Shown here piece by piece: positions 39,321 through 47,798 of a stretch of 64,000 bases of DNA. Position 1 is the first letter of the stretch. Each line of letters starts with the position of its first letter. The stretch covers positions 1 through 64,000 of the forward strand of contig JAHENA010000001.1 of the NCBI GenBank assembly GCA_024643405.1. Direction: 5' to 3'. The notes below the pieces were generated by a model, which worked only from the letters and a program-made list of their open reading frames with translations, ran no database searches and was not told the origin of the DNA. This DNA is from Flavobacteriales bacterium. GTDB lineage: Bacteria > Bacteroidota > Bacteroidia > Flavobacteriales > Flavobacteriaceae. Made by a program: the position numbers and the translations under genes.

Positions 39321-40226
39321 ATGCTAACTCGAAAGCAGAAACATATTCTAATTAAATTTTTTAGTATGTTTTCCGTAGTAAGAGGATATAACATTCTGAT
39401 TATCGTTTTAGCACAATACTTAACCTCAATATTTATTCTTGCTCATAATAAATCATTACGCGAAGTAATTTTTGATATTAATTTATTCATGCTTGTCTTA
39501 GCATCAGTAGTTACTATAGCAGGGGGTTATATCATTAATAATTTTTATGACTCAGAGAAGGACTTAATAAATAGACCTATTAAATCTAAACTTGACAGAT
39601 TAGTAAATCAAAATACCAAGTTGTCGTTTTATTTTGTTCTAAATTTTATTGCTGTTGTTTTTGCCAGTTATGTATCATTTAGATCGGTGATATTTTTTTC
39701 AATATATATTTTTGCAATTTGGTTTTATTCACACAAATTAAAAAAGCTGCCTTTTATTGGAAATTTAACATCAGCTATTCTTACTATTACGCCATTTTTC
39801 GCTGTTTTTATATATTATAAAAATTTTGAACCTGTCATTTTTGTCCATGCAACTTTTTTGTTTTTAGTCATTTCAATGCGAGAACTGACTAAGGACTTAG
39901 AGAATATAAAAGGTGATTTGGCACTTAACTATCACACAATTCCTGTTGTATATGGAGAAAAAGCTTCTAAATATATGTTAACTATTTTATCGTTTTTAAC
40001 ATTAATCCCTACAATTCTTTTATTATTCAAGTTTGAAATTGGTCATATGTATGTCTTCTTTTATTTGAGTGTTTTTTTGTTAGTTATTTTTCTATGGTTA
40101 CTCTGGAAATCAAAAACAAAAACGCATTATTTAATCCTTCATAATATTTTAAAATTCATCATAGTTTTTGGAGTATTTTGTATTCTTTTACTTGACATTA
40201 ATAGGGTTTTAAATAGACTGATTTAA
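39321..40226 (+). CDS. UbiA family prenyltransferase (geranylgeranylglycerol-phosphate-type)
   Basis: GGYIINNFYDSEKDLINRPIKSK (NxxxDxxxD), MRELTKDLENIKGDLALNYHTIPVVYG; multiple TM segments. Confidence 0.9.
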   Translation: MLTRKQKHILIKFFSMFSVVRGYNILIIVLAQYLTSIFILAHNKSLREVIFDINLFMLVLASVVTIAGGYIINNFYDSEKDLINRPIKSKLDRLVNQNTKLSFYFVLNFIAVVFASYVSFRSVIFFSIYIFAIWFYSHKLKKLPFIGNLTSAILTITPFFAVFIYYKNFEPVIFVHATFLFLVISMRELTKDLENIKGDLALNYHTIPVVYGEKASKYMLTILSFLTLIPTILLLFKFEIGHMYVFFYLSVFLLVIFLWLLWKSKTKTHYLILHNILKFIIVFGVFCILLLDINRVLNRLI

Positions 40227-40297
40227 GACCAGTTTCATTTAATAATAGTGACAGGTAAAATATAAATTTGAAAAATAGCAAATCGTAATTTATAGAG

Positions 40298-40305
40298 TAT
40301 CTTTG
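40298..40305 (+). promoter_or_regulatory. Candidate -7 box TATCTTTG upstream of pseudouridine synthase gene
   Basis: TAnnTTTG match 16 bp before ATG 40322. Confidence 0.5.
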
Positions 40306-40321
40306 CACAAAATAATTCATA

Positions 40322-41194
40322 ATGAGCAGACATCAAGGTAGTAAAGGAAAAGGAATGACTTCAGGAAGAGGCAGTGACAATAGCCGATCTAAAAGTTTTG
40401 CAAGAGGAAATTCACCTATTAAAAAGAATGCGCAATCTTCTAAACCAACTGATACTAAAAAAGCTGGTACTTTAAAAAAATCCAATCCAGATGAAATTAG
40501 ATTAAATAAATATATTGCTAATTCAGGAGTATGTTCTCGTAGAGAAGCAGATACACATATTGCGACAGGTTTGGTTACGGTAAATGGAAAGGTAATTACA
40601 GAGATGGGTTATAAAGTAAAACCTGGGGATGAGGTTCGTTATGATGGTGCTAGAGTAAATCCAGAGAAAAAGGCCTATGTACTGCTCAATAAACCCAAAG
40701 GTTTTGCTACAACTACTAGTGAAGGTAAAGGAAGAACGGTAATGGATTTGGTGGCTAATGCCACAACATCACGAATTAAACCTATTGGGCGTTTGGGTAG
40801 AAACTCAAAAGGACTACTGCTATTTACAAACGACGAGGTTATTGTTGAAAAGTTTACTAATTCAAAAAATGGTGTCCCTAGATTATTCCATATAGAATTA
40901 GATAAAAATTTAAAACTTGAGGATTTAAAGAAAATCCAGGCAGGAATTAAGATTGAAGGTAAACTCATTGCCGTTGAAGAAGTAAGTTATATTGATGGCG
41001 CCTCAAAAAATGAAATAGGATTGAAAATTAAAAATACGGGGAACACCATAATTCGATCCATTTTTGATCATTTAAAATATGAAGTTGTTAATCTTGATTG
41101 TGTCGCAATTGGTCATCTTACTAAAAAAGATATTCCAAGAGGTCATTGGAAACATCTCACAGAACAAGAATTAAATACCCTTAAAATGCTGTAA
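40322..41194 (+). CDS. RsuA/RluB/RluF-family pseudouridine synthase homologue with S4 domain (catalytic Asp replaced)
   Basis: S4 domain IRLNKYIANSGVCSRREADTHIATGLVTVNG; family motif reads GRLGRNSKGLLLFTND instead of GRLDxxTxGLLLxTxD; C-terminal LTKKDIPRGHWKHLTEQE. Confidence 0.88.
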   Translation: MSRHQGSKGKGMTSGRGSDNSRSKSFARGNSPIKKNAQSSKPTDTKKAGTLKKSNPDEIRLNKYIANSGVCSRREADTHIATGLVTVNGKVITEMGYKVKPGDEVRYDGARVNPEKKAYVLLNKPKGFATTTSEGKGRTVMDLVANATTSRIKPIGRLGRNSKGLLLFTNDEVIVEKFTNSKNGVPRLFHIELDKNLKLEDLKKIQAGIKIEGKLIAVEEVSYIDGASKNEIGLKIKNTGNTIIRSIFDHLKYEVVNLDCVAIGHLTKKDIPRGHWKHLTEQELNTLKML

Positions 41195-41239
41195 TTTACT
41201 TGCGTGCATTTTTTTCAAAAAAAATAAAAAAAAGGATTA

Positions 41240-41459
41240 AAATTCAAATTTTTATATTTCATTTGTACTGCATTTAGCTGAACAATATTGAAATATGTTT
41301 ATATGTTTGGGCTTATGAGCAGTTGGAAGTCATGCTCAAAAGCTGCTTTTAGATTAAGTAACCGAATTTTAAAGCTAACTTCCACTGATTCAATTATATC
41401 AAGCCAACATATTTATGGGTTTGTACCGACAACATGTGTTCAAAAACAAATTTGAATTT
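41240..41459 (+). ncRNA. Candidate structured RNA (6S/6S-Flavo-like or speA leader); core rod 41279-41442
   Basis: Nested inverted repeats: 41240-41251/41448-41459 (12 bp perfect), 41279-41290/41430-41442 (11 bp, one mismatch and one bulge), 41301-41314/41401-41412 (12 bp, 2-nt bulge), 41320-41330/41378-41387 (10 bp, 1-nt bulge), 41345-41349/41371-41375; no ORF in the 334-bp gap. Confidence 0.5.
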
Positions 41460-41528
41460 CTTAGAATTTTTTGATTTTATTACTTGTAATTAAAATTTTT
41501 TTGAGAAATTTATACCATAAAGAAAATA

Positions 41529-42926
41529 ATGAATACTAAATATATTGATCTTATTAGTCAAACTTTTGATTTTCCACAAGAAGAATTTAAGTTAGAAGAT
41601 AGGAATTTGCAATTTCATGATATTGATTTAATGGAATTGGTTGAAACTTATGGCTCACCATTAAAGTTTACTTACTTACCTCAAATTTCAAACAACATAC
41701 ATAGAGCTAAAGGATGGTTTGAAAAAGCTATAAAAAACAATAAGTATAAAGGAAAGTACAATTATTGTTATTGTACTAAAAGCTCTCATTTTAAGCATGT
41801 TTTGAATGAAGCATTAAAGAATGATATTCATATTGAAACATCATCTGCTTTTGATATTGATATTGTTGAGAAATTAAAAAAGGAAGGCAAAATTACAGAT
41901 AACACCTATGTTATTAGTAATGGATTTAAACGTGCTCAGTATGTTGAAAATATTGCACGCTTAATAAATAATGGACATAAAAACTGTATACCTATCATTG
42001 ATAATTTCGAGGAAATAGAGTTGTTGTCTGAAGAAATCAATGGGAAATTTAATATAGGAATTAGAATTGCTTCTGAAGAAGAACCAAAATTTGAATTTTA
42101 CACCTCTAGGTTAGGAATTGGATACAAGAATATCGTTCCTTTTTATAACAAGCAGGTTAGAGATAATAAGAAGGTAAAGTTGAAAATGCTGCATTTCTTT
42201 ATCAATACAGGCATTAGAGATAATGCGTATTATTGGAACGAGTTATCAAAATGTCTTAAGGTCTATACAAGTTTAAAAAAGATATGTCCCTCATTAGATA
42301 GTTTAAATATAGGAGGTGGTTTTCCAATAAAAAATTCGTTGGCTTTTGATTTTGATTATGAGTACATGGTTGATGAAATAGTCAATCAAATAAAACTGGC
42401 TTGTGATGAGGAGGAAGTAAAAGTGCCCAATATTTTTACGGAATTTGGAAGTTTTACTGTAGGCGAAAGTGGTGGTGCTATTTATGAGGTTTTATATCAG
42501 AAACAACAGAATGATAGAGAGAAATGGAATATGATTAACTCTTCTTTTATAACAACATTGCCTGACACATGGGCCATCAATAAACGATTTATTATGTTGC
42601 CAATAAACAGATGGAATGATAGTTATGAGCGTGTGTTGTTAGGTGGGCTAACTTGTGACAGTGATGATTATTATAATAGTGAGCAACATATGAATGCCAT
42701 ATATTTGCCAAAATATAATAGAGAAAAACCTTTGTATATAGGATTTTTTAATACAGGTGCTTATCAAGAAACAATTGGTGGATTTGGCGGTTTGCAACAT
42801 TGCTTGATTCCATCACCAAAACATATTTTAATAGACAAAGACGAAGCGGGTAATCTTACCCAGGAATTATTTAGTGAACAACAAAAAAGTGAAGACTTAC
42901 TTAAAATATTAGGTTATAATGAATAA
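41529..42926 (+). CDS. speA: Arginine decarboxylase (PLP fold type III)
   Basis: YCYCTKSSHF (PLP Lys region), SLNIGGGFPIKNS, IFTEFGSFTVGESG, LLGGLTCDSDDYYN; followed by ureohydrolase gene. Confidence 0.88.
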   Translation: MNTKYIDLISQTFDFPQEEFKLEDRNLQFHDIDLMELVETYGSPLKFTYLPQISNNIHRAKGWFEKAIKNNKYKGKYNYCYCTKSSHFKHVLNEALKNDIHIETSSAFDIDIVEKLKKEGKITDNTYVISNGFKRAQYVENIARLINNGHKNCIPIIDNFEEIELLSEEINGKFNIGIRIASEEEPKFEFYTSRLGIGYKNIVPFYNKQVRDNKKVKLKMLHFFINTGIRDNAYYWNELSKCLKVYTSLKKICPSLDSLNIGGGFPIKNSLAFDFDYEYMVDEIVNQIKLACDEEEVKVPNIFTEFGSFTVGESGGAIYEVLYQKQQNDREKWNMINSSFITTLPDTWAINKRFIMLPINRWNDSYERVLLGGLTCDSDDYYNSEQHMNAIYLPKYNREKPLYIGFFNTGAYQETIGGFGGLQHCLIPSPKHILIDKDEAGNLTQELFSEQQKSEDLLKILGYNE

Positions 42927-43854
42927 TAAAACGTATGCTGGAATTCCGGAGGAATTTTCAAAACAAGAACAATCAAAAATTGTACTGATTCCGGTTTCAT
43001 ATGATGGAACAAATTCTTTAAAAGGTCCAAAGAATGGTCCTGAAGCTTTTTTAAATGCGTCAGAAAAGCTTAATCTTTATGATATTGAAACAGATACTGA
43101 AGTATATCAGCAAGGGATATATTTAGCCGAGGCTATAACAGAGAATGTGTCCGCCGAAGCAATGGTAAATGCAGTACATCAATCCACAAAAAAATATATA
43201 AAGAAGAACAAGTTTGTGACTCTCATTGGAGGTGATCATACAGTGTCTATTGGAGCTATAAGGGCTTTTAATGAGTGTTTTGATAGTTTGTCAGTACTGC
43301 ACATAGATGCTCATGCAAACTTGCTTAAATCCTTTCAAGGATCGGCATTACATAAAAATTGTGCCTTATATGAAGCAAGTCAAACAACTAATTTAATTCA
43401 AGTTGGAATTCGCTCTATGAATGCCAAGGAGAAAACAGTGGTTGACAATGAAAAAGTGTACTATGCACATGAAATGGCTGTTGAGGATTCATGGATGGAT
43501 TCAGCTATAGATCAAATGACTGGAAACGTTTTTATTTCTCTTGATTTAGCTGCAATAGACATTTCAATAATGACCTCTGTTTCAAATCCAGAACCAGGAG
43601 GTCTATTTTGGTATGAAACGTTGGAGTTTGTAAATAAGCTTATACAAGAAAAAAACGTAGTTGGGATAGCACTTGTTGGATTAAGTCCAAATGAATATAA
43701 TGCCTCTTCAGACTTTTTGGCAGCAAGGTTATATTACAAATTGTTAAGTTATAAATTTGCAGAAGAAAATATTGGCGATGACTATGATAATTCATATGAA
43801 GGCTTAAATCAAAAAAATAATCCTTCTAAATTTGAAGATGATGACGAATACTAA
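42919..43854 (+). CDS. Arginase/agmatinase (ureohydrolase) family protein with substituted metal ligands
   Basis: IPVSYDGTNSLKGPKNGPEAF, TLIGGDHTVSIGAIRAF, HIDAHANL, SLDLAAIDISIMTSVSNPEPGGLFW. Confidence 0.85.
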   Translation: MNNKTYAGIPEEFSKQEQSKIVLIPVSYDGTNSLKGPKNGPEAFLNASEKLNLYDIETDTEVYQQGIYLAEAITENVSAEAMVNAVHQSTKKYIKKNKFVTLIGGDHTVSIGAIRAFNECFDSLSVLHIDAHANLLKSFQGSALHKNCALYEASQTTNLIQVGIRSMNAKEKTVVDNEKVYYAHEMAVEDSWMDSAIDQMTGNVFISLDLAAIDISIMTSVSNPEPGGLFWYETLEFVNKLIQEKNVVGIALVGLSPNEYNASSDFLAARLYYKLLSYKFAEENIGDDYDNSYEGLNQKNNPSKFEDDDEY

Positions 43855-44818
43855 AGGAGCAATTTCTAATTTTATTGAAAAGTATTATTTACACTTTAAT
43901 GCAGCCGCTTTAGTTGATGCCGCTAAGGCTTATGAAGCACAATTAAATCAAGGTTCTAAAATGTTAGTGTCATTGGCAGGGGCAATGAGTACGGCAGAAT
44001 TGGGTAAGATTTTTGCTGAAATGATACGTAAAGATAAAGTGCAAATCATTTCATGTACCGGAGCTAATCTTGAGGAAGATATTATGAATTTGGTAGCGCA
44101 TTCACATTATAAGCGTGTTCCAAATTATCGTGATTTAACCCCACAGGAAGAATGGGATTTGCTAGAGCAAGGTTTAAATAGAGTAACGGATACCTGTATA
44201 CCGGAACATGAAGCTTTCAGACGTTTGCAACAACATATTTATAAAATATGGAAGGATGCAGATGATAAAGGAGAACGCTATTTACCGCATGAATTTATGT
44301 ATAAAATGCTCTTGTCAGGAGTTCTTGAGGAATACTATGAAATAGATTTAAAAGACTCATGGATGTATGCAGCAGCAGAGAAAAATTTACCTATCATTGT
44401 TCCTGGATGGGAAGATAGCACCATGGGAAATATTTTTGCTAGTTATGTGCTTAAAGGAGAACTTAAAGCCAGTACAATGAAGTCAGGTATTGAATACATG
44501 ACTTTTCTTGCAGATTGGTATACTGACAATTCAAAAAATGGTATTGGTTTCTTCCAAATTGGTGGCGGTATCGCTGGAGATTTTCCAATCTGCGTAGTGC
44601 CTATGTTATATCAGGATATGGAACGTACAGACACACCATTTTGGAGTTATTTTTGTCAAATAAGTGATTCAACTACCAGTTATGGGTCTTATTCTGGAGC
44701 TGTTCCAAATGAAAAGATAACCTGGGGTAAATTAGATATTAACACACCAAAATTTATTATAGAAAGTGATGCAACAATAGTTGCGCCACTTATATTTGCC
44801 TACCTATTAGATATGTAA
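43832..44818 (+). CDS. Deoxyhypusine synthase-like protein (possible homospermidine synthase)
   Basis: LVSLAGAMSTAELGKIFAEMIRKDKVQIISCTGANLEEDIMN; PIIVPGWEDSTMGNIFA; ITWGKLDINTPKFIIESDATIVAPLIFAYLL retains catalytic Lys of WGK. Confidence 0.88.
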   Translation: MKMMTNTKGAISNFIEKYYLHFNAAALVDAAKAYEAQLNQGSKMLVSLAGAMSTAELGKIFAEMIRKDKVQIISCTGANLEEDIMNLVAHSHYKRVPNYRDLTPQEEWDLLEQGLNRVTDTCIPEHEAFRRLQQHIYKIWKDADDKGERYLPHEFMYKMLLSGVLEEYYEIDLKDSWMYAAAEKNLPIIVPGWEDSTMGNIFASYVLKGELKASTMKSGIEYMTFLADWYTDNSKNGIGFFQIGGGIAGDFPICVVPMLYQDMERTDTPFWSYFCQISDSTTSYGSYSGAVPNEKITWGKLDINTPKFIIESDATIVAPLIFAYLLDM

Positions 44819-44820
44819 TT

Positions 44821-45150
44821 ATGAACAAAAAAGATAACCGAAAAAGAGTCATTGTTGACTTTAAAAAATTAACCCCAGAGATTTTAGGACTTTTAGTTGA
44901 AAAATATCCTGAAGGATATGATGAAGAAGATATTATCACTTTTAGAAATGCTAAAAACGAATTGGTTGAGGCAGTAGAAGTAAATACTGAAGACACAAAA
45001 TATCTCATTAAGGTGAGCACCAAATTGGTGAAAACCATGGAAAATTATGATGAAGATGATTACGAAGATTTTGACAGTGATGATCCTGATGCTATTCAAG
45101 ATCCTGAGATTGAAATAGAGGAGGATTCTGAAGAAATGGATATAGATTAA
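44821..45150 (+). CDS. Small acidic hypothetical protein of the polyamine operon
   Basis: 2 bp after DHS-like gene; C-terminal acidic tail ENYDEDDYEDFDSDDPDAIQDPEIEIEEDSEEMDID. Confidence 0.7.
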   Translation: MNKKDNRKRVIVDFKKLTPEILGLLVEKYPEGYDEEDIITFRNAKNELVEAVEVNTEDTKYLIKVSTKLVKTMENYDEDDYEDFDSDDPDAIQDPEIEIEEDSEEMDID

Positions 45151-45163
45151 TTGATGTATTGAA

Positions 45164-45394
45164 ATGGTTGAGGCTGTTTTTATGTCATTCAAAGACGGGT
45201 ATTACAAGTTTTTGTTTGAAAGTGGTGAAGAAATGGTTTTTGAAGAAGTACACCCAAGAGTATTAAAGCAATTTGATTTAAAAAACGATAAAAGTTTGAT
45301 TGGTAAATCATTCGGAGTCTCTTTTATTGAAATTATTGAAGATTCTGACGATGATTTTGTAATTTACAGAATAGAAAGTTTGAAAACACTTTAA
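45164..45394 (+). CDS. Small hypothetical protein
   Basis: Closely spaced, same strand; FLFESGEEMVFEEVHPRVLKQFDLKNDKSLIGKSFGVSF. Confidence 0.6.
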   Translation: MVEAVFMSFKDGYYKFLFESGEEMVFEEVHPRVLKQFDLKNDKSLIGKSFGVSFIEIIEDSDDDFVIYRIESLKTL

Positions 45395-45405
45395 TTCCCA
45401 TTTAT

Positions 45406-45819
45406 ATGAATACACCATTTCACATGTCCTTACCTTGTTTAAGTGTAAAAGAAACGAAAAGCTTTTATATCAATAACATTGGTGCTACTTATGGTAGAAA
45501 TACTCAAAATTGGATTGATATAAATTTATTTGGACATCAAATAACATTTATTAAAGCAAAAAAATTCAATTTTAATAACCCAAATTATATTTTTGAAGGT
45601 AAAATATTACCATCATTTCATTTTGGGGTGATTGTAGATTATGATGCTTGGAATAAAGTCTATGCAAAGCTTCAAGGCTATGATTTAGACTTGGTTACTG
45701 AATCCACGTATCTAAAAGATCAGTTAGGTGAACATGCATCCTTTTTTGTTAAAGACCCTAATGGCTATATGTTGGAGTTTAAAACGTTTAAGGAATCAAA
45801 AGATATATTTAAAGCTTAA
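45406..45819 (+). CDS. VOC family (glyoxalase/dioxygenase-like) protein
   Basis: MSLPCLSVKETKSFYINNIGATYGR; FHFGVIVDYDAWNKVYAKL; FFVKDPNGYMLEFKTF. Confidence 0.85.
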   Translation: MNTPFHMSLPCLSVKETKSFYINNIGATYGRNTQNWIDINLFGHQITFIKAKKFNFNNPNYIFEGKILPSFHFGVIVDYDAWNKVYAKLQGYDLDLVTESTYLKDQLGEHASFFVKDPNGYMLEFKTFKESKDIFKA

Positions 45820-46008
45820 ATTATAATAGCTAAATACCACATGTAAAAATCTATAAGGTTTTACTAAAAGCACTTTCAGACTTGAGGTGGCAAATTTCTG
45901 AAAATAACATAACATTTCAATTAATTTTTTATATAGTATTTGACAGTATAATTTTTGTATTTAAAAATTATAAAATGTTGGTACTTGTAAATCAAATAAA
46001 ACAAACTC

Positions 46009-46371
46009 ATGAAAACAATTTATTTTTTAATAGCTACCTTTTTTATTGCCCCTCTTTTCTCATTCACAAACTTAAAAACAAATCAAATTATTCTATCTAA
46101 TCAAGAATCTATCACTGTGGTCGCTACTTATGATGGACATGAAGATTATGGTTACAATTTCATTGCAAAGCATAATGATGATGAAGAATATACCTTAACC
46201 TTTCAAGAAGTTGACGAGACGGTTACCAAGGAATTTGATTTGAAATCGGATGCGTTAGTAGGCACAAAATTTAAAATTACGTATAAAACCGAAACGATAG
46301 TTACAAAAGATGCAGATGGTTACGAAGACGAAACTATTGTTAACACCATTACAAAACTTGAAAAAAGTTAA
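46009..46371 (+). CDS. Small secreted hypothetical protein
   Basis: Signal peptide MKTIYFLIATFFIAPLFSFTN; intact 120-aa ORF. Confidence 0.55.
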   Translation: MKTIYFLIATFFIAPLFSFTNLKTNQIILSNQESITVVATYDGHEDYGYNFIAKHNDDEEYTLTFQEVDETVTKEFDLKSDALVGTKFKITYKTETIVTKDADGYEDETIVNTITKLEKS

Positions 46372-46376
46372 GACAT

Positions 46377-47765
46377 TTATAATTCAGAATTTGAGGCTAC
46401 CAATTTGGTAGCCTTTTTTATAAATATTTCCCAAATGAGAAAACCATAGACAATGGTATATTCCAAACCAATAACCCATAAATTTTCAGAGTTGTTTGTA
46501 TTAGTATAAGCCAAGTAGCTGAATATAGCTGCAAAACTCCATACTATTGGAAACTTGTATTTAGTATATATGGATAATATTAATAGTGTTGTTATATACC
46601 AAGGATGAACAGTGGTACTCATAAAAAAGTAAAAAGAAAGAACTATGAGCATACTAGTAATTAATTCTTTAAAAACCTTATTATTTCTAAAAAATGACAC
46701 ATAAAGGACAAATAGAATAATTATGACTGGAATCAATTTTCCAATAAAAGCTATTTCATTATAGCCAGTAAAGAAGTATCCTATGGATCTTGCTAGATAA
46801 TAAAAGCTTGCATTGAATTCAAAATCTTGAAACCATAATGCAACTGTATGTGCATAATTGATTAGAAAGTCTAAATTGTAAAAAGGGATAAATAAAACGA
46901 TACTTATTAAAGCTACAATACTATAAAAAATACCAAGGTTTTGTAATCCTAAAAAATGAAATCTCCAATTTTTAATGGAAATCTTTTTTTTCAAAAAACA
47001 TGTAATAAAGAGAGGTAAAAATATTAAAGGAATAAGCTTAATTGAAATAGAACAGGCTAATGTGAATGCAGCATACCGCCATTTACCAGTTTTAAACAAA
47101 TATAAACTCCATATTAAAAAGAAAATCATTACACTTTCAAAATGTAAATTGCCCGTAAGTTCAATGATAACAAAGGGGTTGAGTATAAACCAAAATATAG
47201 TATTGACTGGTATATTTAATTTTGCAAGTAATTTTTTTCCAAAATAAAGAGTTCCAAAATCTGCTGCAATAATTATTAATCTTAAAACTATAGCTGAACC
47301 CAAAATACTTTTTCCAGCAAATAAACCAGCAATCACAAAGCAAAGTTGGTTAAGAGGAGGATAATTAGTGAAATGGCTACCATTTAAAATACCCATGCCG
47401 TTATATAATTCTTGTGCCTGGTAAATAGGAGATATGCCTTTTGTAATAAAGGATTCTGGGGTATATAAATACGGATTAAATCCTTCAAGAATCATTCTGC
47501 CATCCCAAATGAATCTATAAAAGTCTTGAGATAAATTGGGTATAGAAAACAAAAAGAGGAATCTAAAACTAAATGCTAATACTGCTAAAAACTTGAAATT
47601 TAGAGTATTTATTTTTATAAGTTTATAAAATAAAATAAACAAGGCCACATAAAGAGAAACTAATTTTATAGAGTCATTTCGGTTTAAATCATAGGCGAAA
47701 CTCACATAAAATACAATAGTTAATAAAACAAATATGAGTGAAGGTTTATATCGTTTTAAAAACAA
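46377..47765 (-). CDS. Multi-pass GT-C type glycosyltransferase (MptB/GT87-like mannosyltransferase)
   Basis: LSQDFYRFIWDGRMILEGFNPYLY, HFTNYPPLNQLCF, many TM helices. Confidence 0.75.
   Translation of the reverse strand: MFLKRYKPSLIFVLLTIVFYVSFAYDLNRNDSIKLVSLYVALFILFYKLIKINTLNFKFLAVLAFSFRFLFLFSIPNLSQDFYRFIWDGRMILEGFNPYLYTPESFITKGISPIYQAQELYNGMGILNGSHFTNYPPLNQLCFVIAGLFAGKSILGSAIVLRLIIIAADFGTLYFGKKLLAKLNIPVNTIFWFILNPFVIIELTGNLHFESVMIFFLIWSLYLFKTGKWRYAAFTLACSISIKLIPLIFLPLFITCFLKKKISIKNWRFHFLGLQNLGIFYSIVALISIVLFIPFYNLDFLINYAHTVALWFQDFEFNASFYYLARSIGYFFTGYNEIAFIGKLIPVIIILFVLYVSFFRNNKVFKELITSMLIVLSFYFFMSTTVHPWYITTLLILSIYTKYKFPIVWSFAAIFSYLAYTNTNNSENLWVIGLEYTIVYGFLIWEIFIKKATKLVASNSEL
46394..46419 (+). 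terminator. Terminator AGGCTACCA-ATT-TGGTAGCCT + TTTTT for the plus-strand gene, embedded in the 3' coding end of the convergent gene
   Basis: 9-bp perfect stem followed by T run; same bases encode KATKLVAS on the minus strand. Confidence 0.8.
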
Positions 47766-47798
47766 AAGTTCAAGAAGTTTATTTAATAAAAGTTAGTG

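Noticed and set aside
44790-45192. Minus-strand ORFs 44790-45038 and 44893-45192
   Set aside because: Opposite the acidic small ORF; Ile/Phe-rich reverse of GAA/GAT codons
45820-46008. Near-match promoter TTTGACAGTATAATTTTTG upstream of the small secreted protein
   Set aside because: Spacing and -7 box deviate from TAnnTTTG by an extra T; too weak to call
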